Below, in pieces: positions 44,662 through 53,866 of a stretch of DNA of 64,000 nucleotides. A model generated the notes under the pieces. That model saw only the letters and a list, made by a program, of their open reading frames with translations, was not told the origin of the DNA and did not search any database. Source of the DNA: CAWKAV01 sp963847735 (GTDB lineage Bacteria > Desulfobacterota > Desulfuromonadia > Desulfuromonadales > BM103); the NCBI GenBank assembly GCA_963847735.1, contig CAWKAV010000022.1:186001-250000 (forward strand), in the 5' to 3' direction. Both the position numbers and the translations under genes were made by a program. Every line of letters starts with the position of its first letter. The stretch's first letter is position 1.

Positions 44662-45285
44662 CTATCTCTCCGTTAAACGTTTCGCCTTCCCTCCCCCAAG
44701 CAACCCCCGCAGTGAGACATAAATCTCTCTAAGCCTCCGCCACAGAATTGGCAGAAACCAGACCATCAGCATCACGAACAGGATCAGGAAGACGGTAAAC
44801 ACCAGGGGGTGATACAGGGCCATACACAGGCCGCCGACAGCGATGGCGTCTTCGGCCAGGGAGACTCCGATATTGCTGAATGGTTCAGGTGACGTGTTGA
44901 CCAGGAGCCGGCTGCTTGCCTTGACCAGATGAGTTCCCGTTGTGAGACCGCCGCCGACCAGGGCCGCCGAAAGTGCGATGGCGGGGTCGACATCACCAAT
45001 GATGGTTGCAGCCAACACGGCACCGGCAGGGATGCGAATGAAGGTTTGTAATGAATCCCAGACACTATCGACGCCCGGGATCTTGTCGGCGAAAAACTCG
45101 ACACAGTACATGAACCCGGCAACACTGATGACGATTGGATTCTGGAGAACCTGCAGGACTTCGGGCAGAGGCATGTTGCCGGATGTGCCGAGCAGACCGA
45201 GCACCAGGACCGCCGCATACAGGTTGATCCCGCTGGCCCAGGCAACTCCCATCGAGAGCGCTATGTATGAGAGTATTTCCTGCAT
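44662..45285 (-). CDS. DUF4126 family membrane protein
   Basis: 207 residues with about six hydrophobic helices. ASGINLYAAVLVLGLLG near the start, CVEFFADKIPGVDSVWDSLQ, IRIPAGAVLA and VGGGLTTGTHLVKASSRL are the DUF4126 signature. It ends in a basic cytoplasmic tail. Function unknown. Stand-alone minus-strand gene between two terminators. Confidence 0.85.
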   Translation of the reverse strand: MQEILSYIALSMGVAWASGINLYAAVLVLGLLGTSGNMPLPEVLQVLQNPIVISVAGFMYCVEFFADKIPGVDSVWDSLQTFIRIPAGAVLAATIIGDVDPAIALSAALVGGGLTTGTHLVKASSRLLVNTSPEPFSNIGVSLAEDAIAVGGLCMALYHPLVFTVFLILFVMLMVWFLPILWRRLREIYVSLRGLLGGGKAKRLTER

Positions 45286-45405
45286 GGCGGCAATCTAACC
45301 TCGCTATCTCACAAAACAGGCATTCAGGTGTAAAAACTTGATAGACGTCAAAGACCTCACTTTGCGATCATACTATGATTGGGACAAATCAGCATAGGAG
45401 CTAAC

Positions 45406-45537
45406 ATGCAAACCACTTCTGAAACTATCCTGTTCATCACTGTCTGGATCTTGACCGGCATCGGACTTTTTTTCGGTACGCGCGCAAAACTGCGCAAACG
45501 GAAAATTGCCAAGGGCCAAAAACATTCAAACTCATAA
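45406..45537 (+). CDS. 43-residue single-helix membrane protein
   Basis: ATG 45406 with AGGAG 5 nt upstream. One transmembrane helix (ILFITVWILTGIGLFFG) is followed by a strongly basic tail (TRAKLRKRKIAKGQKH). It lies directly before a strong hairpin. No family recognised; the ribosome site and topology support translation. Confidence 0.5.
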   Translation: MQTTSETILFITVWILTGIGLFFGTRAKLRKRKIAKGQKHSNS

Positions 45538-45539
45538 AA

Positions 45540-45578
45540 CAGCAAGGGCCGGACGACTGATTCATCCGGCCCTTGCTG
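45540..45578 (-). terminator. Strong hairpin, terminator on the minus strand
   Basis: Perfect 14-bp stem CAGCAAGGGCCGGA/TCCGGCCCTTGCTG, 11-nt loop. On the minus strand TTTTATG follows, so it ends the XRE-cupin gene transcript; on the plus strand it has no T run but follows the small membrane protein. Confidence 0.75.
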
Positions 45579-45675
45579 CCTCCTCCAGGTACAGCCCTGC
45601 AAACACGAAGAATTCTGGACGGGAGAGAGTGACGTTTCTCCAAAGAGCGTCACAGAAATTCAGACAGTAGTCGGA

Positions 45676-46266
45676 CTACATGATAATCATCTCTTTTTTT
45701 GCATAAATCACGGCAAGAATCGTCGCCGGGCCGTCCCCATAACAAGAAACGACATGCGGCAGAGCCGAGTCGTAGTAGATAGAATCACCGGGATTGAGGA
45801 TATCGTTATGCTCAGAAAGCTTTACCTCAACCTGTCCTTCCAGCACGAAAATGAATTCTTCCCCGTCATGCTGATTTGATTCCGTATGGGGTGTCCCGGC
45901 AGGAGTCAGCCTGACCAGGAAAGGTTCCATTTGCCGGTTCTGTTTCTGATGACCGAGAGACTCGTAACTGTAGCCAGCGGAGTGGCCACCGGCCGAGCTA
46001 AAACGCTGTACGGGTTTTCTGCCGTCACTTCTTACGATGCAGAAAGGAGAGTCGGCACTGTCGCCAAAAAGCTCTCCGACAGTCACCCGGAAAACTTTTG
46101 CCAGGCTGACAATGATTCCAAGGGGCGGCGAAAGGGTATGATTTTCAATTCCGGAAATGACCGCTTCGGACACTCCGGACTGTTGGGAGACCTCCTCTAT
46201 CGTCATCTCCCCGTCAAGTCTCAGGCTCTTTATTCTTTCGCCAACCTTGATGTTTTGGTCCGGCAT
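45676..46266 (-). CDS. XRE-family regulator with cupin domain
   Basis: 196 residues. A helix-turn-helix (residues ~8-65; TIEEVSQQSGVSEAVISGIE) is joined to a C-terminal cupin barrel (~110-190; HDGEEFIFVLEGQVEV, NPGDSIYYDSALPHVV). Such regulators sense a small ligand or metal in the cupin and often control adjacent metabolic genes. It sits upstream of the UspA gene in the same direction, and may regulate this or the acyl-CoA block; target not shown by sequence. GGAG precedes the ATG. Confidence 0.88.
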   Translation of the reverse strand: MPDQNIKVGERIKSLRLDGEMTIEEVSQQSGVSEAVISGIENHTLSPPLGIIVSLAKVFRVTVGELFGDSADSPFCIVRSDGRKPVQRFSSAGGHSAGYSYESLGHQKQNRQMEPFLVRLTPAGTPHTESNQHDGEEFIFVLEGQVEVKLSEHNDILNPGDSIYYDSALPHVVSCYGDGPATILAVIYAKKEMIIM

Positions 46267-46362
46267 GGTCTTGCTCCTTCACTGTGGCTTCAATCAGGAA
46301 TTTACTTTCAGTTGCCCGGCGTTGAAGGACCACTCATTCACGGACAGGCAAGCATGCAAATG

Positions 46363-47151
46363 TCAATGGGAGAGCAGCATCGGCACCGTCATATGCCCGA
46401 GCAGATAAGTGCCTATGTCCCCCATATAAAGGTGACCTCGCCTGGTCGTGACATGCACGCCAAACACCATAAGATCGATATTGTCATCGGCAACCAGGTT
46501 GAGGAGAGTGTCTCCGACACTCAGATTGCCGGGAGGAATCAGCTCGGAACTGACCGGCACGTCGTGCAGGGCAAGGTAACTGCTCAAGCGCTCATCCTCA
46601 CCGGGGCTGAAAGTGGTCTTGCCAATCGTGACCAGGTTGACATGTTTGGCGGATTTCAACAGGGGCATGGCGTCGTGCAGCGCCCGCGAGGCTTTCGGCC
46701 CGGCCTTCCAGGCAATCATGACCCGTTCGCCGATATGCGGGAAGCTGCCATGGCCGGGGATTACCAGCACCGGCCTCCCTGACCCGAGCAGCAAACGTTC
46801 CAGGCTGGAGATGACGGCCGGCTGCTTGTCGCGATCGGCACCGGCCGGTTGACTGACCACCAGCAGATCGGTGAAACACGCATAATAGCCGATCATTTCG
46901 TCGACGCCGGTTTGCAGGAAACAGCGATCGACTTCGAGCCATTCCGCGGCCACCCCGCACCCCGCGGTCCGCTGCATGAACATCCCACGGATTTCCGCCA
47001 ACAGCCGATCCTGATTCTTCAGGGGTTGCAACGCATAGACACAGAGTCCCGTCAGCCTGGCAGCATGCTGCTTCGCCAAGGTGATGGCTGCTTCAAGACG
47101 ACTTTGACAGGCGGGAGTCTGGTCTAGATAAACCATGATGTCTTTCAGCAT
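46363..47151 (-). CDS. Universal stress protein (UspA) family
   Basis: 262 residues, longer than single-domain UspA, consistent with a double-domain form. DIMVYLDQTPACQSRLEAAI starts the first domain; near residue 130 VLVIPGHGSFPHIGERVMIA carries the start of the second, which ends GHMTVPMLLSH after DLMVFGVHVTT. The usual ATP loop G-x2-G-x9-G-S/T is not clear. Function not assigned. It lies between the regulator and the HMG-CoA lyase, 147 bp after the latter's stop. Confidence 0.75.
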   Translation of the reverse strand: MLKDIMVYLDQTPACQSRLEAAITLAKQHAARLTGLCVYALQPLKNQDRLLAEIRGMFMQRTAGCGVAAEWLEVDRCFLQTGVDEMIGYYACFTDLLVVSQPAGADRDKQPAVISSLERLLLGSGRPVLVIPGHGSFPHIGERVMIAWKAGPKASRALHDAMPLLKSAKHVNLVTIGKTTFSPGEDERLSSYLALHDVPVSSELIPPGNLSVGDTLLNLVADDNIDLMVFGVHVTTRRGHLYMGDIGTYLLGHMTVPMLLSH

Positions 47152-47297
47152 AACCTACCTTCCTTTACTGCAAACAACCGCCGGAGATGCATCGCGGTCT
47201 CACCAGATTCTCAACAATATCAGACGTCAATCCGAACGCAATGCCGAGCCTGCTCTTCATCGCCAGAACCCGACCCTTATCGCCGAACTCTTGACTA

Positions 47298-48218
47298 TCA
47301 GACGCCTCCAGTTAAATCACAGCCTCCACCACGGGCCCTGGCGACCTTGGAACCAGAGGGCCGTTTGAGCAGGGTGCTGATAAAGAGGCCGGCCTCGACC
47401 AACAGGTCAAGATCAACCCCGGTGTCGATGCCGAGACCATTCATCATGTAGAGGACGTCTTCTGTGGCAACATTTCCTGTCGCACCCGGGGCAAACGGAC
47501 AGCCACCAAGCCCGGCGACCGAGCTGTCAACGACAGAGACACCCGCTTGCATGGCGGTAAGAATATTAGCCAGGGCCTGGCCATAAGTATCATGAAAGTG
47601 TACTGCCAATTGCTGTTCAGGCACATGCACAGCGACCGCATTGAGCAGCGTCTGCACCTGACCGGGAGTCGCGACACCGATGGTGTCACCGAGAGAAATT
47701 TCATAGCAGCCGAGTGCAAGCAACCGGGCGGCGACATCAGCGACGACCTTTGCGGCAACAGATCCTTCATAGGGGCAACCGGCAACGCAGGAGATATAAC
47801 CACGCACCTTCACGCCCTGGCAGAGAGCCAGTTCCGTAACTCTGGCAACGCGTTCCAGGCTCTGCGCAATGGAAGCGTTGATGTTGCGCTGCGAGAAAGT
47901 CTCGGAAGCCGCACAGAAGACGGCAACCTCCTCTGCCCCTGCCGCGAGGGCCGCCTCCAGGCCTTGACGATTGGGGACCAGCGCCGGGTAGCTCACGCCG
48001 GGCAGGCGGTCAATTCCGGCCAGAACATCGGCGGTTTCCGCCATCTGCGGCACCCGCTGCGGAGAGACAAAGCTGCCCGCTTCGATCGTGCCCAGACCGG
48101 TGGCACTCAAACGATTGATCAGGGCAATCTTGAGCGCAGTGCCAATAATTTCCGGTTCATTCTGCAACCCGTCACGGGCGCCGACTTCAACCAGTCTGAC
48201 ATGCCTGGGCAGCTTCAT
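47298..48218 (-). CDS. Hydroxymethylglutaryl-CoA lyase
   Basis: 306 residues. HMGL-like TIM barrel with VEVGARDGLQNEP (catalytic arginine/aspartate), IEAGSFVSPQRVPQMAET, GYISCVAGCPYEG and VAVHFHDTYGQALAN (metal histidines in HFHDTYG), plus the signature GLGGCPFAPGATGNVATEDV with its catalytic cysteine. It splits HMG-CoA to acetyl-CoA and acetoacetate, the last step of leucine breakdown. It overlaps the carboxylase gene by 4 bp. Confidence 0.95.
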   Translation of the reverse strand: MKLPRHVRLVEVGARDGLQNEPEIIGTALKIALINRLSATGLGTIEAGSFVSPQRVPQMAETADVLAGIDRLPGVSYPALVPNRQGLEAALAAGAEEVAVFCAASETFSQRNINASIAQSLERVARVTELALCQGVKVRGYISCVAGCPYEGSVAAKVVADVAARLLALGCYEISLGDTIGVATPGQVQTLLNAVAVHVPEQQLAVHFHDTYGQALANILTAMQAGVSVVDSSVAGLGGCPFAPGATGNVATEDVLYMMNGLGIDTGVDLDLLVEAGLFISTLLKRPSGSKVARARGGGCDLTGGV

Positions 48219-50224
48219 CCGGCCGCCTCCTCAACCTCAAAAGAGAGCAACTCCTGGCCTTCACTGACAATATCACCGACAGCGTAGAACAGCCTGTCCA
48301 CGGTTCCAGCCACAGGCGCCGTGATGGTATGCTCCATTTTCATCGCCTCGAGGATCACCAGCGGCGCCCCCCGTTCGACCCGGTCGCCGCCGGCCACCAG
48401 GACCGCCACCACCTTACCGGGCATCGGTGCGGTCAGTCGCCCGACAACTTCCTCATGCTCTGCAGCCGTCAGCGACGGATCGACAAAAGTCAACAGATGG
48501 TTGTGCCCGTCGCAGAGGATGACCAGATCCTGAGCGTGTCGCACCACCGTCGCCCGACAGCGATGGCCATCGAGATCGGCACACAGATCGCCATCCTCAT
48601 CAACAGAGCCGCTCACCAGCATCGGGCCGTCAGCAAGATCGAGTTGGTATCCACCGGCACGGAAATGGGCCGTGATCTGCACCGTCTCACCACCGTCAAT
48701 AAAGTCCAGGCGGTGGTAATTGTCGGAATTGAGTTGCCAGCCGTCGGTGCCGTGCCAGGGCGAATAGGGATCAGCGGAGGACAGCGCCATCGCGGCCGCC
48801 TCGCGAGTGCGGTTGAGCAGGACATCGAGACAGGACAGGGCCAGGACGCGGGTGGAAGCCGTCCCGGTCTCGGCAAAGAGATCTCGACGATGGTATTCAA
48901 TAAAACCGGTGTCGAGCTGCGCTGCCGCAAAAGCGGGATGGCAGGCCACCGCCGAAAGAAAGCCGAGATTGGCGGAAACCCCGACCACCTGAAAATCGGC
49001 CAGGGCCTGCTGCAGACGGCGCACCGCCCGGCTCCGGTCGTGATCCCAGATGATCAGTTTGGCGATCATCGGGTCGTAATGCATGCTGATTTCATCGCCC
49101 TGGCGGACTCCGCTGTCAATCCGCACATGCGCATTCTCCTTCGGCTGGCGCAGGTGACGCAACGTGCCAACAGATGGCAGGAAATCCCTGGCCGGATCTT
49201 CGGCATAAATACGGGCCTCGATGGCATGGCCGCTGATGGCCAGTTCCTCCTGGCGACAGGGCAATGGTTCACCTGCCGCCACCGCCAGCTGCCAGGCGAC
49301 CAGATCCTGACCGGTGATCATCTCGGTCACCGGATGCTCGACCTGCAGGCGCGTGTTCATTTCCATGAAATAGAACGATCCATCAGCGTCGAGCAGAAAC
49401 TCAACCGTTCCGGCGCCGACATAGCCGACGGCCCTAGCCGCTGCAACCGCCGTAGCGCCCATCTTCAGGCGCAACTCCTCACTCAACCCCGGGGCCGGCG
49501 CTTCCTCGACCACTTTCTGGTGCCGGCGCTGGATCGAACAATCACGCTCAAAAAGATGCACACAGTTGCCGTGGCTGTCGGCAAACACCTGAATTTCGAC
49601 ATGTCGCGGTTGTTGCAGATATTTTTCCAGCAACACCCGGTCATCACCGAAAGCTGCTGCAGCTTCGCGTTTGGCTCCCTGCAGCGCGGCGCTGAATTCA
49701 TCGGCGCTGTGCACGACGCGCATGCCCTTGCCACCGCCGCCGGCGCTGGCCTTGACGAGGAGCGGGTAGCCGATCGAATCGGCGGCCAGCCTCAGACGCT
49801 CCGGAGATTGGTCCTGCTCGTGATAGCCGGGCACCAGGGGAACTCCGGCCGCGCTCATGATCTGCTTGGCAACACTCTTCGAACCCATCGCTTCGATCGC
49901 CGCCACCGGCGGGCCGATAAAGACGATCCCGGCCACCGCGCAGTCCGCAGCAAAACGGGCATTTTCGGAGAGGAAGCCGTAACCCGGATGGATCGCCCCG
50001 GCCCCGCTGTCAAGCGCCGCCTGCAGAATCCGCTCGCTCACCAGATAACTTTCCCGGACCGGCGCGGCGCCGATCAGACGGGCTTCGTCAGCCATGCTGA
50101 CGTGCAAGGCTCCGGCATCAGCCTCGGAGAAGACCGCCACCGTGGCGATACCGAGTCGGCGGGCGGTGCGGATGACGCGACAGGCGATCTCGCCGCGATT
50201 GGCAATCAGAATCTTGTTGAACAT
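48215..50224 (-). CDS. Methylcrotonyl-CoA carboxylase biotin-containing alpha subunit
   Basis: 669 residues from ATG 50224. Biotin carboxylase domain: KILIANRGEIACRVIR, ASAGGGGKGMRVV (ATP loop), EKYLQQPRHVEIQVFADSHG, SIQRRHQKVVEEAPAP, MEMNTRLQVEHPVTE. The C-terminus is a biotinyl domain with VILEAMKMEHTI (biotin lysine). With the beta subunit it carboxylates 3-methylcrotonyl-CoA. Substrate is assigned from the neighbouring leucine genes; acetyl- or propionyl-CoA carboxylases look alike. Confidence 0.9.
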   Translation of the reverse strand: MFNKILIANRGEIACRVIRTARRLGIATVAVFSEADAGALHVSMADEARLIGAAPVRESYLVSERILQAALDSGAGAIHPGYGFLSENARFAADCAVAGIVFIGPPVAAIEAMGSKSVAKQIMSAAGVPLVPGYHEQDQSPERLRLAADSIGYPLLVKASAGGGGKGMRVVHSADEFSAALQGAKREAAAAFGDDRVLLEKYLQQPRHVEIQVFADSHGNCVHLFERDCSIQRRHQKVVEEAPAPGLSEELRLKMGATAVAAARAVGYVGAGTVEFLLDADGSFYFMEMNTRLQVEHPVTEMITGQDLVAWQLAVAAGEPLPCRQEELAISGHAIEARIYAEDPARDFLPSVGTLRHLRQPKENAHVRIDSGVRQGDEISMHYDPMIAKLIIWDHDRSRAVRRLQQALADFQVVGVSANLGFLSAVACHPAFAAAQLDTGFIEYHRRDLFAETGTASTRVLALSCLDVLLNRTREAAAMALSSADPYSPWHGTDGWQLNSDNYHRLDFIDGGETVQITAHFRAGGYQLDLADGPMLVSGSVDEDGDLCADLDGHRCRATVVRHAQDLVILCDGHNHLLTFVDPSLTAAEHEEVVGRLTAPMPGKVVAVLVAGGDRVERGAPLVILEAMKMEHTITAPVAGTVDRLFYAVGDIVSEGQELLSFEVEEAAG

Positions 50225-50228
50225 CGTT

Positions 50229-51020
50229 TCAATCCCTGACCCAGTTAGGCTTGCGTTTCTCGAGGTAGGCCGACAGCCCCTCTCGGCCTTCATCGGAGGC
50301 GCGGATTTCGGCGATACGCTCGGCGGTATCGGCGATCAGGTCATCATCGAGATAACTTAAGGCAACCTCGGCGACCAGCGCCTTGACCGACGCCATGGCA
50401 TAGGGACCATTCAGCAGCAACTGGTGACTCAAACGATCCGCTCGCCCAGCGAGTTCCTCCGGACGCACCACTTCGTGAACCAGGCCGAGCCGGTAAGCTT
50501 CACCGGCGTCAAAACGCTCGGCAGTCAGGAAATAACGGCGGGTGGCACGTGATCCGATGGCCGCAGCAACATACGGTGAGATGACAGCCGGGATCAGCCC
50601 GAGTTTGACTTCGGAAAGACAGAAGATGGCATCCTCGGTGGCCAGGGCGATGTCGCAGCAGGCCACCAGCCCAACGCCACCACCGATCGCCGCACCCTGC
50701 ACCAGGGCAATAGTTGGCTTGGAGAGGTTGGCCAGCGTCTTCATCAGTTCGGCCAACGTCGTAGCATCCGTCAAATTCTCCACAAAGGAGTAGTCAGCCA
50801 TTCGTCGCATCCAGTTGAGATCCGCCCCGGAGGAGAAACTTTTACCGCGAGCGGCGAGCATGACCACACGCACGCTGCTGTCACGATCCAACCGATTGAG
50901 TTCTTCGGTCAGGGCGATGATCAGAGTGTCATCAAAGGCGTTGTGCATCTCGGGCCGATTAAGGGTGATGGTGGCCCGGCCGTGTTCATCAATTTCGCTC
51001 AGAAGGGCTGCAATGCTCAT
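50229..51020 (-). CDS. Enoyl-CoA hydratase, probably methylglutaconyl-CoA hydratase
   Basis: 263 residues of the crotonase fold: ITLNRPEMHNAFDDTLI, oxyanion-hole SFSSGADLNWMRR and GAAIGGGVGLVACCDIA. Placed between the two carboxylase subunits, it probably hydrates 3-methylglutaconyl-CoA to HMG-CoA. Without this context it would just be an enoyl-CoA hydratase. It ends 4 bp before the carboxylase alpha start. Confidence 0.88.
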   Translation of the reverse strand: MSIAALLSEIDEHGRATITLNRPEMHNAFDDTLIIALTEELNRLDRDSSVRVVMLAARGKSFSSGADLNWMRRMADYSFVENLTDATTLAELMKTLANLSKPTIALVQGAAIGGGVGLVACCDIALATEDAIFCLSEVKLGLIPAVISPYVAAAIGSRATRRYFLTAERFDAGEAYRLGLVHEVVRPEELAGRADRLSHQLLLNGPYAMASVKALVAEVALSYLDDDLIADTAERIAEIRASDEGREGLSAYLEKRKPNWVRD

Positions 51021-51023
51021 AAT

Positions 51024-52631
51024 TCACATCCTGAAAATGCCGAAAGTTGTTGTTTCCGTTGGGGAATTAAGTGCCGCTGATATTCCAAGACCGAGGATCA
51101 TCCGTGTATCGGCAGGCTGAATGATGCCGTCGTCCCAAAGTCTGGCACTGGCGTAATAGGGGTGTCCCTGGCTGTCATACTGCTGGCGGATCGGAGTTTT
51201 AAAGGCGGCTTCATCCGCTTCGCTCCAGACCTCACCTCTTGCTTCCAGGCCGTCGCGCTTGAGCTGGGCAAGAACGCTGGCAGCCTGCTCACCACCCATC
51301 ACCGAGATTCTGGCGTTGGGCCAGACCCAGAGTTGACGAGGACTGTAAGCCCGACCGCACATGCCGTAGTTGCCAGCGCCATGGCTGCCGCCGATGATGA
51401 CGGTGAACTTGGGGACGGCAGCGCAGGCGACAGCGGTGACCATCTTGGCACCGTCCTTGGCGATGCCGCCGCTCTCGTATTTGCTGCCAACCATGAAGCC
51501 GGTGATGTTCTGTAAAAAGATCAGTGGGATGTCGCGCTGGCTGCAGAGTTGAACGAAATGAGCACCTTTGAGAGCCGACTCGGAGAAAAGGATTCCATTG
51601 TTGGCGACGATACCAACCGGGTAGCCGTGCAGCCGGGCAAAGCCACAGACCAGGGTGGTGCCAAACAGTTTCTTGAATTCGTCGAATTCACTGCCGTCGA
51701 CCAGACGGGCGATCACCTCGCGGACATCGTAAGGTTTGCGGACATCGGCGGAGATCACCCCGTTGAGCTCGGCCGGGTCATAGAGCGGCGGGCGTGGTGG
51801 TTGCAATGCCAGGCTGACCGGTTTGCTGCGGTTGAGGTTGGCGACGATGCGTCGCGCGATCGCCAGGGCGTGGACGTCGTTTTCGGCGTAGTGATCGGTG
51901 ACCCCGGACGTGCGGCAGTGGACTTCCGCCCCGCCGAGCTCCTCGGCGCTGACCACCTCGCCGGTAGCGGCCTTGACCAGTGGCGGGCCGGCGAGGAAGA
52001 TAGTGCCGTTGCCCTTGACGATGATGCTTTCATCGGCCATGGCCGGCAGATAGGCGCCCCCTGCGGTGCAGGAACCCATGACCACGGCAATCTGCGGGAT
52101 ACTCCTGGAAGAGAGGCGGGCCTCGTTGTAAAAGATCCGGCCGAAATGGTCGCGATCCGGGAAAACCTGGTCCTGCTCCGGCAGATTGACGCCGCCCGAA
52201 TCAACCAGGTAGATGCACGGCAGATGGTTCTCACCGGCTATTTCCTGGGCACGCAGGTGCTTCTTGACCGTCAACGGGAAGTAGGTGCCGCCTTTGACCG
52301 TGGCATCGTTGGCGACGATCAGGCACTCCTGGCCCATAACACGGCCAACGCCGGTGATAATGCCCGCAGCAGGGGCTGCGCCGTCGTACATGCCGTAAGC
52401 GGCGAACTGGGAGAATTCCAGGAAGGGAGAACCGACGTCGAGCAACTGGCGTACCCGCTCGCGCGGCAGCAGCTTGCCCCGTTCTTCATGCTTGGCCCGG
52501 GCCTGAGGTGGTCCGCCCAGAAGGATCTGGGCAACTTTTTCTTCGAGATCCTGGTTGAGCCGCCGCATGGCCTCGGCATTGAAGCGAAACTCTTCGGATG
52601 CTGTATTGATAGCGCTCTTCAATATCGTCAT
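51024..52631 (-). CDS. Methylcrotonyl-CoA carboxylase carboxyltransferase beta subunit
   Basis: 535 residues, the usual size. ERGKLLPRERVRQLLD opens the carboxyltransferase domain, with GTYFPLTVKKHLRAQEIA, YLVDSGGVNLPEQD, FGRIFYNEARLSSRSIPQIA, GSCTAGGAYLPAMADE, and, in the second half, FLQNITGFMVG and GAGNYGMCGRAYSPR. The VDSGGxxLPxQxxVFPDRxHFGRIFYN stretch is typical of MCC/PCC-type enzymes of leucine catabolism. Starts 53 bp after the dehydrogenase gene. Confidence 0.94.
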   Translation of the reverse strand: MTILKSAINTASEEFRFNAEAMRRLNQDLEEKVAQILLGGPPQARAKHEERGKLLPRERVRQLLDVGSPFLEFSQFAAYGMYDGAAPAAGIITGVGRVMGQECLIVANDATVKGGTYFPLTVKKHLRAQEIAGENHLPCIYLVDSGGVNLPEQDQVFPDRDHFGRIFYNEARLSSRSIPQIAVVMGSCTAGGAYLPAMADESIIVKGNGTIFLAGPPLVKAATGEVVSAEELGGAEVHCRTSGVTDHYAENDVHALAIARRIVANLNRSKPVSLALQPPRPPLYDPAELNGVISADVRKPYDVREVIARLVDGSEFDEFKKLFGTTLVCGFARLHGYPVGIVANNGILFSESALKGAHFVQLCSQRDIPLIFLQNITGFMVGSKYESGGIAKDGAKMVTAVACAAVPKFTVIIGGSHGAGNYGMCGRAYSPRQLWVWPNARISVMGGEQAASVLAQLKRDGLEARGEVWSEADEAAFKTPIRQQYDSQGHPYYASARLWDDGIIQPADTRMILGLGISAALNSPTETTTFGIFRM

Positions 52632-52683
52632 GGCCGATATCTTCTTCCCCCGATATCTTCTTACACTAATGAGGCAACTTCTG

Positions 52684-53850
52684 TCAGACCGTTTCCTTGA
52701 ACAGCTCGCGTCCGATCAGCATGCGCCTGATTTCACTGGTTCCGGCACCGATTTCATAAAGCTTGGCGTCGCGCAGCAGACGACCGGTCGGATACTCGTT
52801 AATGTAGCCGTTGCCGCCAAGGCACTGGATCGCATCGAGCGCCATTCTGGTCGCTTGCTCGGCGGAGAGGAGAATCGCCCCGGCTGCGTCCTTGCGGATC
52901 GAACCCTTGCCGCTGATCGCCTGGGCCACAGCATAAACGTAGGCCCGGCATGAATTCAGCGTGGTGTACATGTCCGCCAGCTTGCCCTGCATGAATTGAA
53001 ACTCGCCGATGGCATGGCCGAATTGTTTGCGCTCATGCAGATAAGGCAGCACCACATCCATGCAGGCCGCCATGATGCCGAGGGGACCGCCGGACAGTAC
53101 CACGCGTTCGTAATCAAGACCGCTCATCAGCACCTTGACTCCCTCACCGACCTCGCCAAGCACATTTTGTTCGGGGACTTCACAATTTGTAAAAATCAGT
53201 TCGCAGGTGTTGCTGCCGCGCATACCCAGTTTGTCGAGCTTTTGCGCTGTGGAAAATCCGGGGAAACTCTTCTCGACGATAAATGCCGTGATGCCGTGCG
53301 GGCCAGCATCCATATCGGTCTTGGCGTAAACCACCAGGGTGTCGGCATCGGGGCCGTTGGTGATCCACATCTTGTGGCCATTCAGCAAATAGCCGTCCGC
53401 CACCCTGTCAGCTCGCAGACGCATGCTGACGACATCGGAGCCCGAGCCTGACTCACTCATGGCCAGAGCCCCGACATGTTCACCGCTGACCAGTTTGGGG
53501 AGGTATCTCTGCTTCTGCTTTGCGTTGCCGTTGCGATGAATCTGGTTGACACAGAGATTGGAATGAGCACCGTAAGACAGGGCGACTGAAGCCGAAGCCC
53601 GGCTCAGTTCTTCCATGGCCACCACATGCTCCAGGTAGCCCATATCGGCACCGCCATATTGCTCCGCGACGGTGATGCCGAGCAGACCGAGGTCTCCCAT
53701 CTTGCGCCACAGGTCGTCAGGGAAGGCATTGCTCTGATCAATCTCGGCCGCGCGCGGTGCAATTTCCGTGGAGGCGAAGTCGCGAACTGTTTCGCGCAAC
53801 AGGTCAACCGTGTCACCCAACAGGAAATTCAAACTGGGATAGGACTCCAT
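52684..53850 (-). CDS. Isovaleryl-CoA dehydrogenase
   Basis: 388 residues, FAD acyl-CoA dehydrogenase. GLDYERVVLSGGPLGIM puts a glutamate at the position used as catalytic base in isovaleryl-CoA dehydrogenases, and the usual C-terminal IYEGTSE is YEIGAGTSEIRR, where glycine replaces the glutamate of butyryl-type enzymes. This supports the assignment: isovaleryl-CoA to 3-methylcrotonyl-CoA, electrons to Etf. Confidence 0.93.
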   Translation of the reverse strand: MESYPSLNFLLGDTVDLLRETVRDFASTEIAPRAAEIDQSNAFPDDLWRKMGDLGLLGITVAEQYGGADMGYLEHVVAMEELSRASASVALSYGAHSNLCVNQIHRNGNAKQKQRYLPKLVSGEHVGALAMSESGSGSDVVSMRLRADRVADGYLLNGHKMWITNGPDADTLVVYAKTDMDAGPHGITAFIVEKSFPGFSTAQKLDKLGMRGSNTCELIFTNCEVPEQNVLGEVGEGVKVLMSGLDYERVVLSGGPLGIMAACMDVVLPYLHERKQFGHAIGEFQFMQGKLADMYTTLNSCRAYVYAVAQAISGKGSIRKDAAGAILLSAEQATRMALDAIQCLGGNGYINEYPTGRLLRDAKLYEIGAGTSEIRRMLIGRELFKETV

Positions 53851-53866
53851 AGCTTTTCTCCCGTGA

